Source: Triangularia verruculosa (taxonomy: Eukaryota > Ascomycota > Sordariomycetes > Sordariales > Podosporaceae). Taken from it: a stretch of 64,000 nt of DNA. The position numbers and the translations under genes are program-made. This document shows, in pieces, positions 12,501 through 21,408 of this stretch; position 1 is the first letter of the stretch; each line of letters begins with the position of its first letter. The stretch is from NCBI GenBank assembly GCA_033296885.1, contig MU863894.1, forward strand, positions 62,001-126,000, given 5' to 3'. The notes under the pieces were generated by a model, which made no database searches, was not told the DNA's origin, and worked only from the letters and a program-made list of their open reading frames with translations.

Positions 12501-13617
12501 AAAACGGGCCGCTGAACCCGGTTCCCATCAAGGAAGGATGCTTGTTGCCAGCCACCTCGTTGGCGTAGGCTTCGTTGTACAGCATTGTCAGCTCGCTGCC
12601 CCAGAAGAGAGCGGCTGGGTGGGGGTTGTTCATGCAGAGGTTGGCCGTCTGTTTGAATTCTGGCGACCACTTCTCCATAGGACCCAATGGCGTGATGGCC
12701 CAGTTGACGGTTCGGGCATACTGAACGTGAGCTGAGAGGACCCCCTTCGGCTCGCGGCATGTCCAGTCGGCAACGGACTTTTCTGGTGCAGCCAGAGTGA
12801 TGGATGCCGAAGATTTGGTGGTGTCGTCTGAGCTTCCCGCGGGCGTCTGTCTGGTAGAAAAAAAAGACTTGGGAGGAGGCTGTCCCAGTCTCTTCTTGGA
12901 ATACTTGGCGGCTATTGTTGTGCCTGAGATGGGGAGACTGGAGTCTGTTGGTCGTTCTGAGTGAGGCGCCTTCTGGGATGCGGCCTTCAGGCTATGCTCT
13001 GCGACAAAACCACCCGTGGCAACTTCAGCTGGCGCCCCAGCGGACAAGTCACCGACGGGACTGGAAACCTCAGCAGCGCGCCACAGACGATTCCCACTAA
13101 TCAGCCGCCATCGTTTCCTAACCGTGGAGCCGGTCCAAAGGAGGTTGCCGTAGAGAAATGAAAGCGGGAAGACATCCTTGGAGTCGTCGTGAGTGGTCAC
13201 GCCAGTAGCCCACTGCTTGAACTCATCGAAGGAAGCATCCTGAGGCTCTTGCTCTGGCGGCAACCCCTGGGCGTTGATACCGACGAGGCCATCATAGAGT
13301 CGCTCATACAGTCGGAGGGCAGCGTTGCAAAAGACAGGCAGCAGGACTTTAGGTCTGACGGTGGGGCTGCCGGTGGTGTTGGTCGAAGTAATTGGCAGGG
13401 GGTCGTCGGGGTCGAGATCCAAAACAAATGTCGGACGGGAATCGGCATCCAAAACCTCTTTGATGCTCTCGAGCAGGTCCAGGTCCTCTGTAGCTGTGGA
13501 GGATGTGTCCTCTGTTCCACGGGTGGGTGGTAACCGTGGCGTCCCGTGACTCGGCTCAGTGAAGTCTGCTGTCCCACCCGCTCCTACTGCCGCTGACAGC
13601 GTCGTTCCGTCTCCCAT
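9544..13617 (-). CDS. Hybrid histidine kinase (PAS-like sensor, kinase core, receiver)
   Basis: A single exon of 1357 residues starting from the ATG at 13617; the frame runs to a GTG at 13650 but no earlier ATG. After a low-complexity N terminus comes a PAS-like sensor region (from about residue 330: NPHPAALFWGSELTMLYNEA), a second PAS domain (ELSPLGMFLISPEGVLREAN), then the kinase: H-box SHEMRNPLTAIL with H821, N-box LINLLTNAIKFT, and G-boxes DSGCGL and GGSGLGLFISKRLAELHGG. A C-terminal receiver has the acidic cluster VVEDN, phospho-acceptor D1275 in LMDLEMPNMDG, the TAN motif and the SKPF Lys. No membrane helices are seen, so it is probably cytosolic. It should feed phosphate through an Ypd1-type phosphotransfer protein. 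I do not assign a group in the fungal HHK scheme with confidence. Confidence 0.92.
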   Translation of the reverse strand: MGDGTTLSAAVGAGGTADFTEPSHGTPRLPPTRGTEDTSSTATEDLDLLESIKEVLDADSRPTFVLDLDPDDPLPITSTNTTGSPTVRPKVLLPVFCNAALRLYERLYDGLVGINAQGLPPEQEPQDASFDEFKQWATGVTTHDDSKDVFPLSFLYGNLLWTGSTVRKRWRLISGNRLWRAAEVSSPVGDLSAGAPAEVATGGFVAEHSLKAASQKAPHSERPTDSSLPISGTTIAAKYSKKRLGQPPPKSFFSTRQTPAGSSDDTTKSSASITLAAPEKSVADWTCREPKGVLSAHVQYARTVNWAITPLGPMEKWSPEFKQTANLCMNNPHPAALFWGSELTMLYNEAYANEVAGNKHPSLMGTGFSGPFSELWDYLRPIFAECARTGISVRKEDDYLPIDRHGLLEETFFSWSFTPMYGGTDRILGFYNAPFETTKQVISRRRMHTINQIGELTAQAKAVKQFWKFVLDGLQDNERDVPFALLYSVGDGEGEDNDHSSMSSGSTISLKTCHLEGSIGVPDGHMAAPAHLDLKRSREGFVPSFREAMRTREPTLLHTRDGTLPEVLLDGINWRGFGDPCREAIIFPVRPTNGDAVLAFLVLGVNPRRPYNDEYKAFTSLFNRQLATSLASVILFEDETRRSRDAAEAAALEKEQLTQQLNLQASRYRRMTELSPLGMFLISPEGVLREANDRFFEMTGHTRDNNSQYEMSWMDIMVEESAKTMREGWERLVNDHSPWSGELKLRKPRTNPALETNEPMDSWVLFSAHAELSTDGLVRSIMGSITDISHLKWAQGLQNRRLQEAEETRRQQNEFIDITSHEMRNPLTAILQCADDILSSLGAGDNQYQGTEATYRGIGSAGSISPQTIQSCIDAAQTIALCVQHQKSIVDDILTISKLDSNLLLLTPVPCQPKLLLRRVVKMFEPELQAKKIEVSFDIRDSSLSGLSVEWVAMDPSRVLQVLINLLTNAIKFTAPAKDKRLITVALDASLKPPDPHLIPGFQYVPVSFKAAGGYVDAKTTALGSEDQISDPASSAPANELYLYFHVQDSGCGLTQEEKQILFQRFKQASPRTHAQYGGSGLGLFISKRLAELHGGQIGVASEAGVGSVFGFFVKVRRATPSPVSREEEDAFLAAVGPMERHLHPVGEQGGSSLNSETVQQEGKGYSGVSSAEFTTGASLVGSTPLATTPARPPPTPRVASDASSTFDPKQLDILVVEDNLINQRVLVKQLKQYGCNTVGVANDGLEALAFLEKTHFCPSTDENPGRNLSVILMDLEMPNMDGLTCVREIRKWQQEGKVIKGKYVPVIAVTANVRDEQVATARKSGMDDVVSKPFRIKDLMKKIEVLLARDMAVSQV

Positions 13618-14326
13618 TTGACTCGGGCAGCCCAGGCCTCGGTGGTGCACGAGATCTCGCGACGGGTGCGATGACGTTCGCAGTGTTCGGCAGATCCCGT
13701 ACCTCGAAGGAGCAAATTGCAGAGAAGGTCGGTCAGGGAAGACGCGACCCAGCGACCTCGTCGAGGCAGGTTTGGCGATGAAATGCCAAGCCTGCCAGCC
13801 TGCCTTGTTTCACTAGGCCTCCCAGGTTACGCCCACGATCTCCGATCTGCTTAGTCAGGAAATCCCGGAAGCGGGCGCGGCTCCGATACCACCCTCTTCC
13901 GATACCTACGATACCGTGGATACCTACGATGGCACGATGGATGTGCCCGGACGGCGATCGAGCGGGTCTTTTTGCAGCTAACGGACGGCTCCCCACAAGT
14001 TGAGACCGCGAAACAGAAATCCCAGCTGCACGGTTTGGCTCTTTTGCCCTGTAGATCTTGCTGAGGATGAGGGCCCGAGCTTTGTTTCGCAGCAATTCAA
14101 AAAACACAAGCCCCACATCAACCATTTCCTCAGACTGCGAACTTTGAACAAATAAAAGTTCCCAAAGGTCATGGATTGACAATATAGAAAATTCAAACTG
14201 ACACCATCACAGGTAAATACATGTTTCGTGCGTTGTGTTTAAAAGAATCCCCTCCTAAACAAACTGGCGTTCGAAATCTGCTGTAATTTGACATCCCTTT
14301 TGTCCGTGTTCAAACTTAGGTATCGT
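13618..14326. other. Intergenic, histidine-kinase promoter region
   Basis: About 700 bp between the kinase start and the 3' end of the cysteine-rich gene. It contains a direct repeat (listed separately). The 149-codon frame at 13733-14182 (-) has no recognisable content and is not called. Confidence 0.4.
13901..13930. repeat. 12-bp direct repeat upstream of the histidine kinase
   Basis: GATACCTACGAT occurs at 13901-13912 and again at 13919-13930, with a related GATACC at 13885-13890. It lies about 300 bp upstream of the histidine-kinase start codon, so it may be a paired protein-binding site, but this is inference. Confidence 0.5.
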
Positions 14327-15216
14327 TCACAAATCACAGAAACCATTCTTGCAAATGATCAAATCAAACCCGCAGTCGGAATCCTCCTGGCAGCTCACGC
14401 CTGTCTTGTGTATCAGCAACTGGCTTTGCGCTCCCGCAATCTCAGGAACAACGTACCGATGCAGGATAGCGGGTCATTTCCGCAATTGGGCCCTGGTCTG
14501 CTTGTAGGTGTTGGGTGAGGCGGTACTTCCGTGCTTCTGCTGCGAGTTACTGTCGTGACGATAGGGGGAACAGTAATCCGACGTGTGCTTGTGCTTGTGC
14601 GAATTGGCGGCACCGTCACCGTGATGCGTCGGGTGCTGGTAATACGTGTGACAACCGGCGGAAGTGTGACCGTGGCCCTGCGTGTGGAGGTAATGATGCC
14701 CCCTGAGAGGGGATTGCAACGACCTGCACGGCAGATCAGGTCGCCGTCGCAGTCATTCTCGTCCTCGCATCTGTCACCTATGGGACCGCTGTGTCAACTT
14801 TGGGCCCACAATAGGGGTAAACTCAGGAGCTCAGGGGTAAGTAAATACCAATACAATGTCCGGTCCAGGCACAAGCTGGCTGAGCAGGTGAAGTTGGCCT
14901 GGCGGTGGAAGTTGGATAAACGTAAACAGTTGTTGTGCGGATGATTGTGCCTGGTCCGCCACCTCCTGGATTGGCGCATCTGCCAGAGCGGCAATACAGG
15001 TCGCCATCGCAGTCAAGTTCGGAGTCGCATTCGTCGCCTGACTAGTTAGCTCCTTTACGTTAAAGAAAGCCGAGATCGGGTATATCTACCGAGACAATGA
15101 CCCTCCCAGACACATGCAGCTCCGCCGCCGCCTCCACCGCCTCGCTGTCTGGCAGCAAGCTGGGCCTCGACCCGCAGGCCGCACAACAGCAATGTAGAAA
15201 GGTAGGTAATTTTCAT
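14327..15216 (-). CDS. Secreted cysteine-rich protein with three six-Cys modules split by phase-1 introns
   Basis: Four exons: 15216-15090, 15037-14849, 14777-14457 and 14400-14327, with introns of 52, 71 and 56 bp; 236 residues. The ATG at 15216 starts a signal peptide (MKITYLSTLLLCGLRVEAQ) followed by a Gly run. Three modules follow the pattern C-x4-6-C-[LI]-G-x2-C-x4-DC-x4-5-C-x4-C; modules 1 and 2 share GHC[LI]GD and DCDGDL.CR.GRC, module 3 is diverged (SCIGVSC, DCGFDLIIC). Between modules 2 and 3 lies a Thr/Arg/Pro/Val-rich linker likely to be O-glycosylated. Every intron falls after the first base of the Gly codon in C[LI]G, so each junction cuts a module at the same residue and phase. 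The modules resemble Dickkopf/EGF-like disulfide folds, but I do not know the function; effector, adhesin or wall protein are all possible. Confidence 0.82.
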
Positions 15217-16099
15217 TTTGGCCGAGCTGATATTCGACAGCAGAACACAATTCGTGGCGTCCAATATGAGGTATAAGAAAACGATCGCTGTCTAGCATCC
15301 TTATATGCACGCAACAGCTGTGTACTCGAATACAATCAAAGGCCCGGATCGAACGATCTCATAAGACTACATAGCCAAGGTTACTGCCGGTCATAGTCAA
15401 TATCGGAAGTGCAACCTTGCGTATTTTGCCCCTGGCAAGTAACGAGGTTGAATTCCTGGGAAGTGCAATCTGTATTTCCGACAAGATGATTCCCGAACTG
15501 TACCTTACCAACCAGTAAGTAGGAGCTCAGACCTGGTGTTGTTATTTCCCGGCCAGTTCCATCCGGGTGAAGAGCCTACCTTACTCAGTCTCATCCAACT
15601 GGATGTCAGACCAGGCTTTTTCTGTTTAGCCGGGTAGAGAAGCCCGACTTCCGGCTGACACGATAAACTTGCTCTACCCCTGAGCATCGAGGTGTTTTGG
15701 GCGCGAGAACCCGGAACACTTGCCGAGTAGCGAACAAGGTCGCATTGGATTAGAATGAAGAAATAGAAGACGGCCGGTGGACGTGGTACAGCTTGCGGGG
15801 AACAACTGCATACGTAGTGGAAAGCATGTTGGTTGACGCGTCATTCTTAAAGTTGAGTTTAATGGAGCCTAGTTTCTGGTACTATATGTAACGTATGGTA
15901 GTTAAAGCTTGACGGAATCAAGCTTGCTTGGTATGGAGCTTGTTCTACGCCCGCCTTATCGGATAGGATATTGTCTTTGGGTCAAATCGACAACGTTCAT
16001 CCGAACCCTCTTTGATTCTCATCAGACTGGCTCAAAGCGCGGCTAACTGGCGGGTTTGTCCTGGATATGATCACCGTTGAGGTTTCATAGTACTGTTCA
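15217..16099. other. Intergenic, no supported gene
   Basis: About 880 bp holding the promoter of the cysteine-rich gene and the 3' flank of the STAND/phosphatase-like gene. I see no gene, RNA or repeat here. Confidence 0.4.
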
Positions 16100-17515
16100 T
16101 TAGCCCTTGCCTATCCCTTTGACACCGTCTTTCACCTTCACCTTGGCCTTGGCGCCTACTTTTTTCTCATCTTTGCCCTCCTTCACATTGTTCTTTCCGG
16201 CATCTTTCAATTTCTTCCCATCATCCTGCTTGTTCAGCTCAAACGGCAGCTCCGGCATCTGCCACCTCATCTCTTGCCTCAAAAACCCCTTCAAGGCCGT
16301 CTTGATTTCAGCCACCTTTTTGTTCCACTCATGCCTATTCATCTGCTCAATCTCCTCCTTCGTCCCTTCCCCGCACACCAACTTTGGATAAAGTATTTCT
16401 CCGCCAATATACATCCCCAAGTGCAGCACCCTTGCCTTTTGCCTCTTTTTCGTGATGGCAGTCACCGCTTCTTTGAGCTTGACCATGTTGTCATGATCCC
16501 GTTTTGTAAAAACGAAAATGTAGTCGTATTTCTCGAACATGTCCTTCGTAATGCCCACGCTGGGCCGGGACGACATTTGTGATCTGATCACGCTTTTGAA
16601 GGGGTAATTTGCCCAGTTGTTGTCAAATACAGCCCTCAAGGCTTCGGGTTTCGGGCCCACGCCAGGTCCGCCGGTCGCCATGTTCAATTTCCAAGACGGG
16701 TAGCTGTAGTTGAGGGATGAGATGACTGGCACCAAATCGGAAGAGGACTTGACGAAGAACCCAGCGGACGAGATGGTCGGAATGCGCCATGGCGTGTTTG
16801 ACTTGGACATTAGAGTCAATTCGCGGAAGAGGGCAAGCAGAGACTCGGCTATCGCTGTTCGTTCACCATGGTAGGGATCGACAAATAAGACTCTGAAATC
16901 CTGCCGTGGTATGGGCGATGGAGAAGGAGACGGGCGCTTAGCCGGTGTTGGAGATGGCGACAGCTTCTTGTTTGCCTGAGTGGTGTTCTTGCTTCCAGGG
17001 CCGCTGTCGGCGTTATTGGCTTTAGGAACTAAGGCTGCCGGTGGAGGTACATGATTCGGTGGCTTCTCCACAGCCATTAGAGAGAGGTAGTCTGAAAGAA
17101 CACCCCTATCATACTCAATGTCGTCTAGAATTGCCTGCACTTTTTCCGGGCTGTTTTCCACCAGGGAAAACCACAACTGCGATATCCATCGTGCTCGAAA
17201 TTCGAGATCGTGTTTACGTGACAGGATCCCTTTTTCGTATCGTTCAAACAGGTCGGTGGCCTTTTTAATATGTCCCTTGATCTCATCTAGCAATTTCTGG
17301 AGATCTTGTTTCTGACCAGAGTACAAACTGGACGAAGCAGCTGCTGGTTTTTTCTTGATGAAAGCTTCTAGCCGTGTAAGAAATGGGCTTAGACGCTCAA
17401 TTCGCTTACCGAGTTGTGTCATTTGCGTGGGAAGCCCGTCGATCCGTTTGTAGATGCTGACGGCTGACTGAACCGCTTCAACAAGGGTGACGATCGTACC
17501 GATTATGTCGCCCAT
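16100..17515 (-). CDS. STAND-type N-terminal domain fused to a degenerate LMW tyrosine phosphatase-like domain
   Basis: A single exon of 471 residues from the ATG at 17515. Residues 1-150 are helical and match the N-terminal region of fungal STAND/NLR-like proteins (MGDIIGTIVTLVEAVQSAVSIY, then coiled-coil segments). A Pro/Ser/Lys linker (about 150-205) leads to residues 207-415, which line up with low-molecular-weight protein tyrosine phosphatases: FRVLFVD where the P-loop begins, SSAG at 249-252, KYDYIFVF at 329-336. The P-loop VCxxxxCRS is replaced by VDPYHGERT: D213 stands for the nucleophilic Cys and E218 for the second Cys, while R219 and T220 remain; the general-acid DP motif seems to be YP (376-377). 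It is therefore probably a pseudophosphatase. The C-terminal 45 residues are Lys-rich. No NACHT or NB-ARC domain is present. A role in heterokaryon incompatibility or defence is only inferred from the N-terminal domain. Confidence 0.8.
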   Translation of the reverse strand: MGDIIGTIVTLVEAVQSAVSIYKRIDGLPTQMTQLGKRIERLSPFLTRLEAFIKKKPAAASSSLYSGQKQDLQKLLDEIKGHIKKATDLFERYEKGILSRKHDLEFRARWISQLWFSLVENSPEKVQAILDDIEYDRGVLSDYLSLMAVEKPPNHVPPPAALVPKANNADSGPGSKNTTQANKKLSPSPTPAKRPSPSPSPIPRQDFRVLFVDPYHGERTAIAESLLALFRELTLMSKSNTPWRIPTISSAGFFVKSSSDLVPVISSLNYSYPSWKLNMATGGPGVGPKPEALRAVFDNNWANYPFKSVIRSQMSSRPSVGITKDMFEKYDYIFVFTKRDHDNMVKLKEAVTAITKKRQKARVLHLGMYIGGEILYPKLVCGEGTKEEIEQMNRHEWNKKVAEIKTALKGFLRQEMRWQMPELPFELNKQDDGKKLKDAGKNNVKEGKDEKKVGAKAKVKVKDGVKGIGKG

Positions 17516-18425
17516 CTTTACAGGCCGAAAATGAAGGTCTCAGCGCAACGTTCGCGGCGATTATATGGAAGGAAGTGTACGGCCTGGAACGAGCGCGGTT
17601 TTTAGACTTGGGAATTGTGACTCTTTACATAGTAATCATGTCAGTGAGGCGCAGCGTGCCTCAGCCATCCTCCGCCATTTTAGCTTGTGGAACAGGACAT
17701 TTGAAGAGTACCTAATAATGACAAGTCCAGTACAATGCAAGCAACGCAAATGTGTTCCTATGTAATTGAACTGTCGTAATGCCCAGTCTTCCATCTCACT
17801 CTTGATGATAGGCGTTTTATGACCCCGATGTACAGCTTACACCGAGGTGGCTGACCAGAGTGTGGATGAGGTGGAAATGGCCAATGGTGGAGTTTGCCTA
17901 GGTAATTATGACCCCTGCAGCTTAAGCGTGCCCCTCGACAGTGAGATCAGCTCAGCCACTTTCTCTCTTTCTCGGTAGGTACCTAGGTACCTTATTAAGC
18001 TTCCAGGTTAAAACCTTATTCTGGGGCTTCGTTGTTGCTATGACTAAAAGCTCAGACTCAATTGCGGTTTAGGATGCACCCATGCTTGGCTTTGCCATTT
18101 TCGATCTCCAGAGTCCAGGCAAGAATGAACACACATTTTGGCAGCCATCTTGTCCGTTTCCGGATTAGCCTCATGTCGTCGTGATTTTTCAGAACACAAA
18201 GCAACCTCAAAGCAGAATCAACGTGCAAAAACAACTCCAATAGCATGGAACCGCACATCCAATGACAGCTTCTGGTTTGAACGCTTAGTCCTGTGTTCTC
18301 AGGGGTAGGTGGGGCTGCGGCCCAGGTCCGCTGAAATCGGGGAGGGTATAAACCGATGCTGTTCCCGCGACTCGTCTGACCAAGTCCTCACACCGCCATA
18401 TTGAAAATTTAAAATTGCCAACGTT
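17516..18425. other. Divergent promoter region
   Basis: About 900 bp between the divergently transcribed STAND/phosphatase-like gene and the phenol monooxygenase gene. A palindromic run of GGTACCT/TACCTAGGTA lies at 17974-17992, with another CCTAGGTA at 17898-17905. No gene is supported here. Confidence 0.45.
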
Positions 18426-20664
18426 ATGGGTTCTGAATCTGCTACTCCGGAGACGGATGTTGATGTGTGAGTGAGGCCAAACGGGGGTCTATTCCCATTG
18501 AGTGCCAATCTAATATGTGCTGTACAGCCTGATCATCGGCGCCGGCCCTGCCGGTCTCATGGCCGCCGTGTCTCTTGCTCACCTCGCACCGATCCCTTCT
18601 TCTTCTCCTCTCTCAGTTCGCATCATAGACAAGCGTTCTACCAAGATCTTCTCCGGCCAGGCCGACGGTCTTCAATGCCGGTCTCTCGAGATCTTTGACT
18701 CTCTCGGCTTTGCTGATAGGGCATGGAAGGAAGCGAACCACATGATTGAGATTTGCATGTGGAATCCAGACTCGTCAGGCATCATCAAGCGGAGTGATCG
18801 GATTCCAGATACGATTGTGGGGCTGTCGAGATTCCAACAAATTGTGTTGCATCAGGGAAGAATTGAGAGGTTCTTCCTAGATAACATCCAGAAATACTCG
18901 AGGGGCGCCATCAAGGTTGAGAGAGGGATAATGCCGACAAGCTTAGAGATTGGACAGGAGAGGGTAAAAGTCAAGGTCAGAAAGCTGACAGAGGAGGAAG
19001 CCGCTGTCCCACAAGTCAGGACAGGGAGCAAGAATGATTCTACAGACGGGTTGTTCCGGAGCAATCTGGTAGGAGACGACTATGAGGACCAAAACATTGC
19101 TCGTAATGGGACTGGGGAGGAAGAGGTGATCAATGCAAGATTCGTCATTGGCTGTGACGGTGCCAGAAGCTGGACTAGACGGGCATTGGGGCATGACTTT
19201 GAGCTGCAGGGCGAGGCAACCGACTTTATCTGGGGAGTGATGGACATCATACCAATCACCGACTTTCGTAAGTTTGTTTCAGCACACCTCAACACCTTTG
19301 AAAGCAGGTATAGTGACTAACCCAAGTAACTTGGAAGCCGATATTCGCATGCGCTGTGCCATTCACTCAGCCAATGATGGCAGCCTCATGGTCATTCCTC
19401 GCGAAAACCGGCTGGTGAGGCTGTATATCCAGCTCAAAGAGGTTACCCCCGACGCCTCTGGCAGAGCAGACAGATCCAAGATCACCCCAGAACTCATCTT
19501 TTCCGCCGCACAAAAGATATTGAAGCCATTCAAGATTGATTATGAGTACTGCGACTGGTGGACCGCTTATCAGGTAGGTATCTTGAACCCCCCAATACCC
19601 CTATTTCCCCCTGGTTGACATAACAACGCCAGATCGGACAACGCATCTCCCCTTTTTTCTCGCATCCTTCCAACAAGGTCTTTCTTGCTGGAGACGCAGT
19701 GCATACCCACTCTCCCAAAGCCGGCCAAGGCATGAATGTTTCAATGCAGGACTCCTTCAACCTGGCCTGGAAGGTCGGGCTTGTGGCAAAAGGGGTCTGT
19801 CATCCTAGGATCCTGGAAACATATCAGTCTGAACGACGGAGAGTTGCCCAGGACCTAATTGAATTTGACCACAAATTCAGCCGTCTGTTTAGTGGTCGCC
19901 CGGCGAAAGATGTCATGGACGCAGAAGGAGTGAGCATGGCTGAGTTTAAGGATGCGTTTTTGAAAGGCAACCTGTTTGCCAGTGGGTTAAGTGTCGACTA
20001 TGGCCCGAGTTCTTTGGTTGTCAAGAGCGGTGATCCGGGTGAGTTGGGCGACAGGAGTGATAGAAGTCGGAAGCTGGAAGGAGTTCACAAGATCACCGAG
20101 GACGAGTTCAACGCGAAACAGAGCCTAGCAAAGGGACTGCCGGTGGGCATGAGGGTCAACAGCTTCAAGGTCTTGAACCAGGCATGTGCTCGGCCGTGGC
20201 ATTTCCAAGAGCGGTTGAAGGCAGATGGACGATTTCGGGTTGTGTTGTTTGCAGGAAATATCTTGGACCAAAAGCAGAAGCAGCGGGTCCGGGCATTCTG
20301 TGACAAGTTAAACTCGTCCGATGGCTTTCTGAGAAAGGCGACTCCGGAGGGAGCCAAGATCGACAGCGTGGTTGAGGTGTTGACAATTCACTCAGCCAAA
20401 CGAACCGAGACTGAGCTTTTGAGAGACTTTCCCGACATCCTTCATCCCTTTGATTCGCACACCGGATGGGATTACAACAAGGTTTTTGTCGACGACGAGA
20501 GTTACCACGAAGGTTTCGGTGATGCTTATAACAATTATGGTGCCGATAGGGAGAGAGGGTGTGTGGTGGCAGTCAGACCGGATCAGTATGTGGGTTGGAT
20601 TGGCGAGCTGGAGGATTTTGAGCAACTGCAAAACTACTTTGAAGGGATTCTCATCTCGAAGTGA
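18426..20664 (+). CDS. FAD-dependent phenol 2-monooxygenase family protein
   Basis: Four exons: 18426-18466, 18528-19267, 19338-19573 and 19633-20664, with introns of 61, 70 and 59 bp; 682 residues, typical for fungal phenol hydroxylases. The dinucleotide-binding GAGPAG is at residues 18-23, the DG motif is in VIGCDGARSWTRRALG, and the FAD-ribityl GD motif is in VFLAGDAVHTHSPKAGQG. The C-terminal part (from about residue 500) fits the thioredoxin-like dimerisation domain of the family, ending in VVAVRPDQYVGWIGELED. These enzymes use NADPH and O2 to hydroxylate phenols to catechols; the actual substrate is not visible. No catechol dioxygenase lies nearby. The first exon encodes only 13 residues plus two bases, but it is supported by a GTGAGT donor and by the frame. 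Confidence 0.88.
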
Positions 20665-21408
20665 GATAATGGTGGCACCTTACTTGGATGGCTGTGAGTA
20701 TTATTCCGACATTCAAAGCTAGCGGCCCATGGCGCCAACGGTTCCATATGCGGTGATGGCAAAGCTTGCCGTTCTATGAGGAATATGCACAATGGGAAAA
20801 GTCGGATCCTCCTTGGGCGGTTTGCTGATCAGAGTCTCGGGCATGGGGGAATCCATTCTGCGTGTCTTCTTTGAAGTTTGCGCTATGGTTGAATTTAGTT
20901 TGTAGGTAGGCAGGTAGAAGTAATAGGTATACACCAAGACCGGCAGCGCCGCTTTTTCTATCGACGGTGACCTGCTGGGCTCAGGGGTTAGACGTTACCC
21001 CTGAGATGACTTGGCCTGATGACCACCTCAAGATTCCTAGGCACCTGGCTTTCTTTCAGCCTTGATCTCAAGGGTCGACAGGCAATACCCAATCAGGATT
21101 AGTTTGTGAAAGTCTGAAAATGCAGCCGCCTAGCAGGTTGAATGTCAACAATTGTAAGTCCCAACAAAGACATCGAACCGCAACAATAGTAACTGCACCT
21201 CTTCCAGCATCCAGACCATATACCCTTTGTTGGCAATAAGAATGTTCGAAATGCTTTCACATATGCTGCCATTGAACTCACAAAACCGGCCCATGTATCC
21301 TGCCTGGGATTTCCCATCAGATCCAGCAGCGATTGGATTGACTTGTGGGCGCCTCCAACCAACTCTGTCTACTCACCAGCTCCAGAAAAAGTTCGAGTGC
21401 TCTTCAAA
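20665..21408. other. Intergenic, no supported gene
   Basis: About 740 bp between the phenol monooxygenase stop and the Erg6-like start, both on the plus strand. A TAGGTAGG motif is at 20903-20910. No gene is supported. Confidence 0.4.
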
